Assembly (NCBI RefSeq): GCF_958450345.1 | Contig: NC_088781.1 | Span: 30,233,857-30,297,856, forward strand | Direction of reading: 5' to 3' | DNA: 64,000 nucleotides | Origin: Calliphora vicina | Lineage: Eukaryota; Arthropoda; Insecta; Diptera; Calliphoridae | Part shown: positions 14,773 to 26,260 of the stretch, in pieces | Position numbering within the stretch: position 1 is the stretch's first letter | How the letters are laid out: the number at the start of each line of letters is the position of its first letter | Position numbers and translations under genes: made by a program | The notes under the pieces: generated by a model | Told to the model about the DNA's origin: nothing | What the model saw: the letters and a program-made list of their open reading frames with translations, nothing else | Database searches by the model: none

Positions 14773-15020
14773 CACAGAGAAAACATATTCGTAGTAGCAA
14801 CAGAATTTGTTGCTAATCGAATGATTATGCCTTAGTGACCGAAGTTTATGGTTGTGGTTATGAAATTTTAGAAATGGTAATAAACTTTTGGTGGCTTCAA
14901 CCCATATTCTTCTTTATCAACTGGCTTTCTGTTGCTAGAACCAAAAAACACTATGTGTGCAACCGAATCTTTCGATTGCCAAAAAAATTCGGTTGCTACT
15001 ACGATTCTGTTTTCTCGGTG
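14773..15020. mobile_element. TA-flanked MITE, Tc1/mariner type
   Basis: The left end is CACAGAGAAAAC and the right end is GTTTTCTCGGTG, with TA directly outside each (14771-14772 and 15021-15022). The inverted arms run on through CGTAGTAGCAAC for about 35-40 bp. The element is 248 bp and non-coding; short internal frames are incidental. TA duplication plus CAC-initiated ends point to a Tc1/mariner-derived MITE. Confidence 0.75.
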
Positions 15021-15022
15021 TA

Positions 15023-15556
15023 AATATATTGCATTGTATTTTAAAAATGTTCAAAATATTATTCAATATTCCCAATAAATTTTCTCTATTATAGTAATAA
15101 ATCTGTACAAAACAAATATTGGAGACCAATATTAATTACACATTATTTTAGTTTTCACACTTGAGCTTTATTTTTAACTACTGACCTTAAAAGTACTATT
15201 AATCTACAAACTGTGTTAATATAATTTTGTGTTTGATAAGCGTTAGAACGTTTAAAAATAACGATGTGATAATTTGTTAACTGGCCTCACTCACGTTTTA
15301 TAATATGTAACAAAACTCCTCCCTCCCTAACCATACTCAGTTAATGACCCACTTCTAGCATGACATATCATATGTATATACGAGTATGAATATGTCTGTA
15401 AGTCTCTGTCAGTTTTGTTTACAAAATGAAATAACAAAATTACCAGGACACAAAATAAAAGATTGATACTAAATATTTAGTACTACCTTGGGGAATGGTA
15501 ATGGAGTTTAATGATGATGATCATCAACAACATCGCCATCATCATCGGCGTGTTTG
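15023..15556. other. Unassigned DNA with a GATGATCATCATC simple repeat
   Basis: A short GAT/ATC simple repeat lies at about 15511-15547. No gene or mobile-element end was recognised up to the composite element. Confidence 0.5.
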
Positions 15557-15923
15557 TACCCAGCAGTTAAGCAAGTACCCAGTAGCTTTAGGAGACTGTG
15601 CCGAATTTACAACTATTTACATAACTAGCTACGTGGCGAGATATTTTAATACGTGCATGTCCTAAGTATTTTGGATTACAATGAGACTTTCGGATTACAA
15701 TGAGACTGTCTGTTAGCTGATCCCAAATATTCAACTAACTGGAACTTGATCAGCAACAAAATAAGTTATTTTAATTTGTACGGGTGCTAATTAACCTCAA
15801 ATAGTCAGTTAAAGACATATCTCATAGGCATTCCAATAACCGTTTACTTGTAAACAAACCTTCCTCCGACAACTCTCCAATATATTACTTCTGGTGGGTA
15901 AAATAACTACTTTTTAAAGTCCT

Positions 15924-16013
15924 GTACAAAATAAACGTTTAATGTGACTACACTCTAGATTACTTAGAGACACTAAAGTGACAATTGATTACACGCTAGA
16001 TTACAAGGGATGT
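15924..16013 (+). repeat. Flanking direct repeat, left copy
   Basis: The block beginning GTACAAAATAAACGTTTAA and containing GTGACTACACTCTAGATTAC is repeated at 17677-17764 with roughly 80% identity. The two copies bracket the reverse-transcriptase relic exactly. Confidence 0.75.
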
Positions 16014-17620
16014 CAGTATTTTTTTATTCTCTATTACCACTCTTGGGAGCATATAACTTCTCCATCTTACACGATTTGTTGCAGTTCTTTTCGCATCTTC
16101 CCATGTAAGATTGCACTCTCGTATCCATATATTCATTGGTCGACCACGACTTCTTGAGCCTTGAGAGTTCCACTCTAGCGCCATCCTAGTTATACTGTCA
16201 GGATTCTTTCTGATAATTTGACCGATCCACCATCATTTCCTACTTTTTGTATGTGTCAGTATCGGTTTCTCGTTGGTAAGCTTCCAGAGATCCTTGTTGC
16301 TAATGTTGTTAGGCCAGAATATTTTGAATTGATTCTGAGGAATTTGTTGATGAATACCTATAGTTTTTGCGTGATGTTGTTCGATACTAACCAAGTTTCA
16401 CTTCCGTTCAACAGAGTAGACTTTACGCAGGTATTGAATATTCTAAGCTTGGTTCGACGGGATACTTGAGAGTTTCTCCTTACGGTTTGAAGTCTTCCGA
16501 ATGCCCCTCTCGCTTTATTCAGCCTGTTATTTACGCCTAGATAGCAGAAGGTTCTACGTATTCAACTGGTTGGCCTTGTGGCATGATGTTATCGGTGCTT
16601 ATCTTTCCAAATCTTCTACTTTTGCTTGTATGTTGGTGATCTTGTGCGATAGTAGCCACATATCATCCTCATAATCTAAATCCTCGAATTGACGTGAGAG
16701 GCTCCATGTTATTCCTCTTCTCTCTGAACAGACTTCACTCATTATGTCATCCAGCACTATAGTGAATATCACCCCTGATAGAAGACAACCTTGTTTTACT
16801 CCATCCTTTCCTCCTCCCAGGCTGAAGCGATGTACGGTCGTACAAGTTCAGCTCTGGTTTCGATGTAACTGCTAGTATTTTGTATATGGTTTTAAGCAGA
16901 GTAATTCCTCCCCAGTTGTTGCAATCTTTCAAGTCGCCACTTTTCGATGATGACATTCTTCCATGTTGGAGGTAGCCTTTCCTCCTCCCAGACTGATGTG
17001 ATGTGTGGCCGTAGAAGTTCAGCTGTGGTTTCGAAGTCAATCCAAAGAATTTCAGCTGGCTCCATCGCCTGCTGCCTTGTCATTTCTTAACTTCCCGATG
17101 GCCTCCTTTATCTAACTTATACTAGGTGGGGCTGCTTGATATTCTTTTCAATATCGTTGTTCTCACTATTTGCATCTGTGATGACGTTACTAATTCTTCA
17201 AAAAGTGCTCTCCGTCTTTGTGTCTGTGCATCATTGTTTGTTGCTTGATATTCTTAGGATATTTTCTGCAGGGCTGTTGTTTTCAATTTCGTTGTTCTCA
17301 GTAGTTGCATCTGTGGTGACGTTACTAATTCTTCGAAATGTGCTCTCCGTCTTTGTGTCTGTGCATCATTGTTAGTTTGTTGGTTGGTTGGTTGGTTCCT
17401 GTTACACTTTCGTTTGTTGAGACAGTTTATCGTCTGGTGTAGATTTCTCATATTGTTCTGGCTAGCGCTACTTCTGTCGATATTGAAAGCCATTTTAGGT
17501 ACTTTCGTTTGACTTTTCTTGCAGCTGTCTTTACTTGTTTTGCACGTAGTTGGTATTGCTGTCTCAAAGTGTTGTTGTTTAACTGTAGCTTGAACTCCCT
17601 CCTAAGCAAAAATAAAACAA
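16014..17620 (-). pseudogene. Non-LTR retrotransposon relic (linker and reverse transcriptase)
   Basis: Read on the minus strand from 17620, fragments follow in order. A basic linker comes first (NNTLRQQYQLRAKQVKTAAR, later NMRNLHQTINCLN and RRRAHFEELVTS). Then comes the start of the palm and finger region (VWEEERLPPTWKNVII, GDLKDCNNWGGITLL). Next is the catalytic box region, FEDLDYEDDMWLLSHK near 16630-16690. Last is a C-terminal block (SRSRGRP, then RVRWRSY at about 16080). Order and wording match RTE/CR1-like LINEs. The usual YADD/FADD box reads YEDD. Frameshifts and two local duplications (17131-17375, and the pair 16801-16860/16976-17040) break the gene. The 5' endonuclease is missing. 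A short A-rich tail lies at its 3' end near 16016-16027. Confidence 0.8.
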
Positions 17621-17676
17621 ACTGTATGAGAATTATATCAACAAAATTCGTATAAATATCTTTGCAACAAATTCAG

Positions 17677-17764
17677 TACAAAATAAACTTTTCAAGTGAC
17701 TACACTATAGATTACTTAGATACACCTAAGTGACAATTGTCTCCAGCTAGATAACATGGGATCT
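17677..17764 (+). repeat. Flanking direct repeat, right copy
   Basis: This is the partner of 15924-16013, reading GTACAAAATAAACTTTTC and GTGACTACACTATAGATTAC. It may be an unusually long target-site duplication of the retrotransposon, or a tandem repeat of the host element into which it inserted. Confidence 0.75.
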
Positions 17765-17897
17765 ATAAAGAATCCAATAGATTTATATCTGCACTACAAA
17801 GAGCACATACATACATGTGAAATAACCCAACATATATAAATGGGAGCCAATATTCAGCCAAGTCAGACATTAGTGACAATTATTATCTATAAGGGAT

Positions 17898-19346
17898 TAG
17901 AGTGCTCCAAGATTGTATGGACGAAAAAAACTTTCTAGGTACACGCCGTCCCCCCCTCTAGAATTGTTCTATGTATTGTAGAAACACGTTGTGTAAAATA
18001 TTAGGATGATAGGATAACGTTAACTGGTGGCGCAACGACGCTGAAGTTTTGAGGTGCATTTACAAGGGGTAAATATGCAATTTTTTCAGTTTTTGTAAAC
18101 ATTTTGCCATTAAGTAATGACTTTTACAATTTAATTTAAAAGAATCGAAATGTGTACGTAATTGTCGTTATAATAAGATATAAAAGACAAAAATTGGTGA
18201 AAAAATGTTAAAGTTAATGAAGTCTAGTATTCACAAATAACAGTACAAAAATGGAAATTAACCCTTAATAGCACTTGGGGTCCAAATGACCCTCAACTTT
18301 TAAAATCACAAAAAACACATTAATTTTGACCACAAGTACTCTTAAGGGTTAATTTCCATTTTTGTACTGTTATTTGTGAATACTAGACTTCATTTTATAT
18401 TTTTCTTAAGTTTCATCAAAATCGGCCCAAAAATATATAATATTTCGCTATCTTTCCATGAGAAATTCCAAATATTGAAAAAATTGACCTTTGACCTTCA
18501 CGATTTAAGGGTTAATGTTTTCCGATTTTAGTAAAACTTTCAGACTATATTTAAAATTACCTGGACTATATTATTCTGAATAGCTTTTACTTAAAAATTA
18601 TTACAGTAAGGAAATTCTGGTCATTCCCCAAAATATGGCCAAAAAATTAGTTTTTCTCGAAAATCGCAAAATTTATATCGCAGGTACGGAAAACTATAGG
18701 AGTTATTGACATACTTTTTTCACATTTTTATTCCCTATTATATTGTCAACAAATCCCCATGTGATGATCAAAAAATTCTGAAATTTGTTTAACAAAATTT
18801 TTAAAAATTTGAAATTGGAGTTTTGAAACTGCCGTTAAAAAAATTTAATTTTTTTGGTCATACCTGCAAATAGGTTAACGGTATCCTACGAGGACAAAAA
18901 CTCATATACAAGTAAATATGGATATATTTTAAGTAAAAATAAGCTTTTATTTTAATATTTCTCAAAATATGTTAATTTTGTTCATAAATTTCTTGTTTTA
19001 GTGGCCTGAGACACGTTAATGGCCTGGCGATTTTTTAATAACTTTAACATTTTTTCACCAATTTTTGTCTTTTATATCTTATTATAACGACAATTACGTA
19101 CACATTTCGATTCTTTTAAATTAAATTTTGAAAGTCATTATTTAATGGCAAAATTTTTACAAAAACTGAAAAAATTGCATATTTTCGCCTTGTAAATGCA
19201 CCTCAAAACTTCAGCGTCGTTGCGCCACCAGTTAACGTTATCCTATCATCCTAATATTTTACACAATGTGTTTCTACAATACATAGAACAATTCTAGAGG
19301 GGGGGGGCGGTCAAAATTCGCAATTTTATTTTTTTGGAGCACTCTA
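17898..19346. mobile_element. Mutator-like foldback element with 9-bp target duplication
   Basis: The ends TAGAGTGCTCCA and TGGAGCACTCTA are inverted. The arms remain nearly identical for about 320 bp (17898-18220 and 19031-19346, apart from terminal divergence). The flanks are a perfect 9-bp duplication, ATAAGGGAT, at 17889-17897 and 19347-19355. The homologous family-G copy has a single ATAAGGGAT at 63011-63019, the empty site. Long inverted ends and 9-bp duplications are typical of Mutator-like elements. No transposase is present. Another arm copy lies at 32863-33033. Confidence 0.8.
18217..18393. repeat. Palindrome with a TTAA-bounded centre
   Basis: The arms AATGAAGTCTAGTATTCACA onward and their complement are near perfect for about 55 bp. 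The centre is bounded by TTAACCCTTAA on the left and TTAAGGGTTAA on the right, resembling piggyBac-type TTAA insertion ends. Removing the centre would leave a perfect palindrome around a single TTAA. A tiny piggyBac-like MITE inside a palindrome is one reading; a single hairpin MITE is another. Confidence 0.55.
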
Positions 19347-19530
19347 ATAAGGGATACATTGCTTAACTGCTGGGAAGTAGTCAATGTATATCTTATAGAT
19401 AACTGACTCTATGTAACCGTTATGTGAATCGAATGCTGTGACTACTTTGGATCAACTATGTAACTAGTTTTCAACCTAAGTGATAGGGAACATCATAGTC
19501 TCCTAGAACTGCTGGGTAGTCAAGCATTTT

Positions 19531-21111
19531 ATGTTTGTTTACAGGACACACATTTTTTTTATTTATTTTATTTGTTTTTTTTTAGCTGAATCATATTAAA
19601 CCCTCATGATTTTTTCCATCAATTTGTTTCTTATTTCTTTTTTTGGTGATGTTACTGTCCTTTCTCACATTTAATTTTTAGTCATGGTCATGTTAAAGAC
19701 CATTACATCGAACGCCATGTCCATGTGAATATATGGATGGTTTGTCTATTTATCTGTGTTCTATTTTTTTGTTTGTTTGAGTGCGACATTATAAATGTTG
19801 TTAATTTTCTATAATTTGTCAACTTTAATGTTCAGAGGTCAAAAATGGTGTTGGTGCCAGTGTTAAACTTTGAACTGGCTCATTAATATGCTTCATTTTT
19901 TTTTCGTTTATGTAATAAATTTAAAGAAATACTGTATTTTTTTAGTGTTATAAAATAACTCAGGTAGAAGCAATAAATATCTTTGTAAAAAAAAATTAGG
20001 GCAATAAGATTTAAAAATGAGAGTAAAGCTGTTAATAAAAAAATAGTGATTTAAATAACTATTAAACTTGGGTTTAATAGTTAAGTTTGTAATAACTTTG
20101 CTTTATTTTGGGATAATATAAACAACTCCATATTAGAATTATAAAATTCTACCTTTAACACACAAAAACATTCATCATTCTTGGATTTTTTTTTATCATT
20201 CCTTTACAAGCTTTTGCTCATGTCATTTATCAATCAGATATTCACTACTTATGTCACAGTCATTTCTGTCTTGCTTCGGTTTTTCTTTCTTTCATATATG
20301 TCTGTGCAACAACCATATAATTTCAGTGCAACTCGTACAATTTTATTCACTTTGACATTTTCATTACAAACTTCAGCCAAGGAGAAGATGAAAAAAATAT
20401 TAGCAACAAGAACAACAACAACTACAACATAAACAAAACAAAAAACCGGTAGAATTGTACTATACACATGAGCAAAAGGAACTAAAAAAAAAACAAGTTT
20501 TCTGTTTTTATTTTTCCTTTTTCTGTTTCCATTTTTTGAGGGAGTAATGCAACGAAAATCTTATTATTTGTAATCTACGACATTATCCTACATGTTGAGA
20601 ATTGAATTTTGTTCTTCATTCTTTTTATTGTTCAACCAACATTTTGCTACTGGCTGACATACAATCAGCGCATCTTTTAAAAAAAATCTCTTCATTGTAG
20701 GTGATGAGGTGTATCGTGCAGACTTTGACAGAGTTTTGTAACGTCAAGAGATATTGGATTTTTTAATAATTTTCCTAAACAAGACCATCCTAGTTACAGG
20801 ACCATTGAGTAACCTTAATTAAACTAAAGATTTGTCCATGATTGAAAAAGATGTTTAAGTTTAAAAATATGTATCTTCCAAACCACAAAAACATTTTCAA
20901 ATCAGAGGAGCTAGACTTTGACACCTTTTATCTGACCTAGTGTTCCAACAAGATGGTCACAAATTTAATTTTCTGAAAGATTAAGTCCTTCTCCACGATT
21001 CGGTTGTACATTATTTTGCAAAGGTCTTCCAATAGGGACTTCCGAACTTTGATAATAGCCATATTGCTGAAGTCGAATTGGCTGTCATTTATTCAGTTTG
21101 TTTTACTAAAT
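19531..21111. other. Unassigned AT-rich DNA
   Basis: About 1.6 kb without a recognised gene or repeat partner. A short ACAACAACAACTACAAC run lies at 20412-20430. Short frames at 20181-20467 are low-complexity and are not supported as genes. Confidence 0.5.
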
Positions 21112-22010
21112 CATCTTCAGTGATGAGGCCCATTTGTGGATGACGTCAACAAACAAAATTGTCGAATTGGGAGGATCCATGTGAAAACGGAATGAATGAA
21201 GTAATGAAATTTACCACATACATAATATATCCAATAAGTTCCTCATATCTGTGACTTTTTGAATGGAAACTCATTCCGATGTAAAAATATCGCGACTTGA
21301 AAACTGAAAAATTTGTTAAAATTGTCCAAAATTATATACATATAATTGCCCATAACTTTGAAACTACCCAAAGACCAGCATCATTTTTGACTCCGTTTTA
21401 AAGCCAAAGATATTGTCCTTAAAATAGTGTGAATAAAATTGTTTACGTCCAAAGGTTAAAAGTAAATTTTCGGAGTATATGTTTCAATGTAAAAAATATC
21501 AAAGATCGCGGTATTAAAAATTAATAAAGAATACGGTATGAGGACACCTAAACTCTTTACTATATTCGCGCAAAAAAATTTCGATGGAGTCTGGATTAGT
21601 TCAGGAGTTATAAAGAAAAACGTTATTAAAAGTACGTTTTTTCATATAAATTCATATGGTCACCAACGACATGTGATTTCAACAGAACGACGCTACGTGA
21701 AACACTGCTCATGCCTTATTGGTCATCTTGCAAGAGCTATTTGGGGACATGGTCATTTCACATGGAACTGATTTGAACTAACCTACGTGATCGTATGATC
21801 TGATCACATTAGACTTTTTCTTGTGGGGTTTTCTAAAGCCGAAGGTCTATGCGAATAAGTCAGAAACCACACCGGCCCTCAAAGCCAACATAACCCATGC
21901 CATCGGTCAAATTCAGCCTGAGTTATGCGCCAGAGTCATGAAAAATTGGACATTTCGGACTCGAAGCTGCTGCGGACATTTACCCGATGTTATATGTCAT
22001 ACATAATGGC
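21112..22010 (+). pseudogene. Mariner-type transposase relic (DUF4817-associated family)
   Basis: The first fragment, at about 21117-21180, reads FSDEAHLWMTSTNKQNCRI, the segment around the first catalytic aspartate. It is interrupted by repeat F. A later frame (21821-22006) gives the C-terminal block LWGFLKPKVYANK-like text, then IGQIQPELCARVMKNW and a final GHLPDVI. The second catalytic region is only partly legible and frameshifted (about 21672-21790). The gene is dead. It lies tail to tail with a second relic of the same family at 22250-23262. Confidence 0.7.
21186..21655 (+). repeat. Repeat family F, copy 1
   Basis: From GGATCCATGTG to about 21655 this sequence recurs in reverse complement at 27585-27960 and 26160-26260, with shared blocks such as CATACATAATATATCCAATA and GGAAACTCATTCCGATGTAA. 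Both copies touch mariner transposase fragments, so F may be an internal part of a diverged mariner or an insertion into it. Confidence 0.65.
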
Positions 22011-22249
22011 ATCGATAGGCCTTTCAAACAAATAAAAAATTTCGATTATATCTTTATCTTAAACACACTTTGTTTTATTAAAATTTAAAGATAGAAAGCG
22101 CTTAATGAGAGGCCCAATACTATAACAATTTTTACGAAAATATGAATGTCAGTATTATTGCAACGCAAGACGTGGGGAATAATATAATTTTAACTATTGA
22201 AAATAAAAGGTGTCACAGTAAAAATACACTTTTTGTGATTTTTTAATTG

Positions 22250-23262
22250 GATTCTAAAGGCCCCACGACTCTGATGATAGGCCTTTATTCATTGCATGAT
22301 GTTTTCCATGACTTTTTCACAAATATGTGGCTGTATCTCAGTGAGATACGTTGGATATCAGGTTTGAGCTCAGGAATTGCGAATAAACCAGAAAAAAATC
22401 ACATGATCTTGATGGCCAGTTGACATCAGAATTTCATGAGATAATTTGTTCATTTTTGGCAGGTAGCGCCGTCTTGCTGAAACCACATCCCGTCCAGTAG
22501 AGGCCCTGAACTCCGTTGTCATGTAACGAATGCCGTTCATAGTCAATGCAATTTCGGTCTCATCTGCAAAAAATTAAGGCCCAATCACGCCGCCTGACCA
22601 AAATCTGCACCAGACAGTTGCTCGATATGGGTGAATTTGTTTCTCAAGGATTTCATGAGGATTTTCTGTGCCCCAAATTCGACAATTTTGTATATTCACG
22701 AAACCATTCAAATGGAAATGCGCTTCTTCGGAGAAGATGACTTTTTTCGAAAAATTGGCATTAACTTCACTTTGCTCCATTACCAATTGAACGAATTTTA
22801 TATGCATGAATTGTAGGTCTTTTGTCGCGAAATTTGAATTTGTTGAGCACGCTGCCGAATTGGTGTTTTCGGATTTTCGGCTACACTCTCGTTTACAGCA
22901 GCCATGTTTTCAAAAGACCGACCGGTACATAGACGCACAGGAGTCTTACTGTCCATAACCAACCCAGATTCTTCAAATTGTTTGACCACTCTTCGAATGG
23001 TTGACACATTAGGTGCACTTTCTCGACTGAAAATTCTTCGAAGTTTTTCCAGCAGTCTCAGCATAACTTTCCAAATTTTTGTAATAAGTTTTCGCAATTA
23101 TAACGCGTTGTTCTTGCATTAAGTGCTCCACTTTTAATAATCGGAATAAACGTATGTGACAGCTGCCAAATTTCAGAAAAAAATTACACTTGCCTCTTAC
23201 TGAGGCACCCAAATTGTTCAACGTCAAGGATTCTGAAACTAATTTTCCGACAATACTGAGAT
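22250..23262 (-). pseudogene. Mariner-type transposase relic, same family, opposite strand
   Basis: From the N-terminus: EQRVIIAKTYYKNLESYAET (about 23115), LRRIFSRESAPNVSTIRRVV with GRSFENMAAVNESV (22900-23060), then VIFSEEAHFHLNGFV and QNCRIWGTENP (22660-22740). After these come ATVWCRFWSGGVIGP, MNGIRYM (about 22520) and KVMENIMQ near 22300. The order is that of the DUF4817-type mariner transposases common in insects. The first catalytic aspartate reads as glutamate (SEEAH instead of SDEAH). Frameshifts and stops prevent function. TTACTGAGGCACCC near 23195 may be the element's terminal repeat. Confidence 0.75.
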
Positions 23263-23555
23263 AAGGCATGCTTTTATGTATCCTTTAATGTGTGCTGATT
23301 CTCTAGTACCTAAGAGTGCATTTCAAATTCGACATAAATCAAATTTCATTACTACAGTAGCAGTTAAGTATATAGACTATAACATTAGGACAGCCCCTAT
23401 TATGTAGAGATACAAAAACTCAACCATACTGCAAAGTTTTCTGCATTTTAAGATCATAAAATTTTATTATTTTGGCGTATGTCGTTGGTTATCTGAAACT
23501 AGCTCATATCGGGTGTTTTAAGATTTTTCTAACTTTTGTTTGCAAATAACTCGAA

Positions 23556-24170
23556 ATAATTTTTTTTTTGATTTTAAATCCTTATGAATTAGCTAAATAT
23601 TGAATTAATTTTTTTCACAACAAAAAAGAATTGAAAGAAATTTGAATCAATTCAAACGAATACAACAGAAATGAATTTCAATTCATTTCCAAACAAAATG
23701 AATTTGTTAAAGTGAATTGAAATTCATTTCCAATTCGTTTGAATTGATTTTGAATTCATTCAAATGAATTAGATCGATGAATTGCAATTCAAATGAATGA
23801 AATCAAAAATGAATTGCAATCAATCAAATTCAAGAGCAGATCTAGGGGGAATGAAAAATAAAAATTTAAGTTTCTTTTAGCAAATAAACAAAATTTTCCC
23901 ATCTTGCTAAGATTTTCGGCGATAGCAAATAATTCAATTCCTATTCTGCCGCTACCTTACAATTCCAGTATATCATGGGAATTTTAAATCTAAGAATTTT
24001 TTGTCTTTGGACTATATTAGGTCTTTTACACTGTAGATTTACTTACAAAATCAAAAAATCAACTCAAATTTCCGTCAATTCAAATGAGTTGGAAATGAAT
24101 TGCTAATTCTATTATCAAATTTATTTGAACTAATTCAAATTCAATTCAATTCAAATGAATAAAGTAAACA
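23556..24170 (+). repeat. AATTCATTTGAATT-rich repeat, family H relic
   Basis: This matches the left part of the hAT-type element at 30591, through GAATTAGCTAAAT, CACAACAAAAAAGAATTGAA and repeated ATTCATTTGAATT motifs, but lacks the CAGAG terminus. The dense short inverted motifs look like subterminal repeats. The centre (23840-24060) is unassigned. Confidence 0.6.
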
Positions 24171-25805
24171 TGCTTTGAAAGATTTTTTAATTTTTGAGCC
24201 ATCCCTATATAACATACATTGGCTAATGATGCTTCAGTGTATATGATGGAATATTTGGCGGTATAAAAATTTAACTCAATGTTTTTCTTGACTACATATT
24301 ATTTGGTTTTATTTTGTTTCGCTGGTTTTTTTCTTGTAACTTCTGTTGTAAATACTTGCGCTTATGTTTGAGGCAACATCGTTAGTAAGTAAGTTAGTTA
24401 TCCTGTATGGTTGATTCATGTCTTCGTCGACATTTCCGGTAGAAAAAACAAAGGGAAAAGAAAACAAAACAACACAAAACTAACCTCAACTAGGACATAA
24501 AGGGGTAATGCAACATTCAAGAAGTAAATATAAGATAATAATGCAGTTATAGTCTTAAGATATTTTTGTAGCTGCAACTTAAAAGTTTAGAAAATCAAGA
24601 TTTAAAGTGAAATATGTATGAAATATTTGTTAGAAACTTAAAAAAAGTAATTTTTCTTAACGCTTTGTATTAGAAACAAAAAATAACTTGTCCTAAAATC
24701 CAAGTGTCAGGAATTTTAACTTATAAGAAATAAATCACATGCAGCTATAAAATAATTAACAAATATCTTCTCAAATAAAGATTTGTGTTCATGATAACGT
24801 TCATTAATGATCTTTGATTTGGATACCCCAACGTATGATGAATATTTCTATGAGTTAAGTAAATAAAAATAACTCATACGTCTAGGTTAATTTTGATTTT
24901 TTTTTAATATTTAAACTTTTTATTCCTTATTTATAATGTTAAGGTGATTATTTGAGGTTTAATTATATTTTTTTTAAAAACTGAAGTATTTATGCATATT
25001 TGTTTATTAAGTTTACTAATGCACCCCTTTTACTAATTACATATTTTTCACTTAAATATCTCGCCTTCAAACTTTCCGACAATGTATTAAATATGCTTGT
25101 ACAAGAAACCCAGAAACCCATGGTAATGTTATTATTTATTTTATGATTATGATGCTAAAGTCGTAAATTTAAATTGTAGAGAGGAAAAAATTAACAGATA
25201 AACAAGAAAGAACTATTATGCACACAATTTCTTCGCCCCAAAACAAACAATTTTTTAATATTACGGTTGCCAGATATTGAAGCAGAAAATACATTAAAGA
25301 ACACAATGAAAGGAAAAGTGAAAAATGTGATACTAAAAACATAGGAAAAAAATATTACAAAAAACAAAACATAAATAAACCACAAACAATAAAGTGTTTT
25401 AAATAATTCATATCTATTTTACCAGCACAACACATTTTATATACATTGTAATATTACAGTGCAAATTTTTAATAAAAAATAAATAAATACAAATTCTTTG
25501 AAGAAATTGTGTGCAGTATGATTAAAGAGCAAGTAATTATTAAAGTGTTTCAGGGAACTGGTTATTTAAATTTCACTTAGAAATAGGAAGAAAAAAGGAA
25601 ATAGATATAGAAATAAATAATGAGAAATTATTTCAGTTTAAAAGGATGAAAGAAAAATTAGTACAATTTTAACTGGAATTGCAATAAAGTTGTCGTTCAA
25701 AATGTCTGTTATTCATGGGTGTATGACTTAAAACTGAGGGATTTTTTTTTCAAATGTTTAGCATTTATTTTGAAACTTTTGTACAACATAAATTTATGAC
25801 AAGTA
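24171..25805. other. Unassigned AT-rich DNA
   Basis: No gene, inverted element or repeat partner was recognised in about 1.6 kb. Short frames are composition artefacts. Confidence 0.5.
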
Positions 25806-26050
25806 TTGGAAATTGTCAGCTATGACCTTTTCCCATCTTTCCCATATGGATTCCAAGCCAAAAGAACTGCTCATCTTTTGAGGCCAAGAACGAATCAGAT
25901 ACTCTGTGAAGCGTATCCCAGAGAGAGAGTTCTGCATCGAACAAATAGTACTTGGATGGAGCACGATCTGGACTATAAACCAGGTGAGGCAAATCTACCC
26001 AACCACTCTATTCTAAATTATTTTTAATAGGTATTGCAACATGTGGCTAA
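25806..26050 (-). pseudogene. Mos1-like mariner transposase, C-terminal fragment
   Basis: The DNA aligns to 47935-48200, where a longer Mos1-like relic lies on the same strand. Shared stretches include CCAAAAGAACTG.TCATCT and the region encoding the final WEK..A..GQYFE block. Indels and stops break the frame. Only about the last 80 residues are represented. Confidence 0.7.
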
Positions 26051-26159
26051 GCGATGCACTCAGAGAAAAAATATAGTTGTGCATGTTTACTGTAACCATT
26101 TCAATATTGTTACAAGTTTTTTAACAATACTATAATCAGTGTTACTATTTACATGATTG

Positions 26160-26260
26160 TACAATGTACTTTTAATAAAGTTTGTCTTTATAACTCCTGA
26201 AGTACTCGAGTCTCCATCGAAATTTTGTTGCACTAATATAGTAGAGAGTTTAGGTATCAT
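26160..26260 (-). repeat. Repeat family F, copy 2, distal part
   Basis: This continues family F after the hAT insertion; in reverse it reads TCTACTATATTAGTGCAACA and then AAATTTCGATGGAG, matching about 21550-21600. Its boundary with the hAT at 26261 is the insertion site. Confidence 0.65.

Larger units (their letters stand above)
15557..19530. mobile_element. Composite element, family G, copy 1
   Basis: The left end TACCCAGCAGTT followed by AGGAGACT (15590-15597) is mirrored by AGTCTCCTAGAACTGCTGGG near 19508-19528. A partly duplicated terminus (TACCCAGTAG at 15575) lies just inside the left end. A second copy at 61736-63060 shares ACATAA.TAGCTACG, a CATGTCCTAA block, the GTTATTTTAAT block and ATAAGGGATACATTG. 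Copy 1 has been invaded by a reverse-transcriptase relic and a Mutator-like foldback. No transposase of its own was found, so the superfamily is unknown. The GTTAAGCA/GTCAAGCA flanks might be a degraded 8-bp duplication. Confidence 0.55.

Noticed and set aside
15511..15547. GATGATCATC/CATCATC stretch as a coding Asp/His repeat
   Set aside because: It is a short simple repeat with stops nearby and no open frame of useful length.
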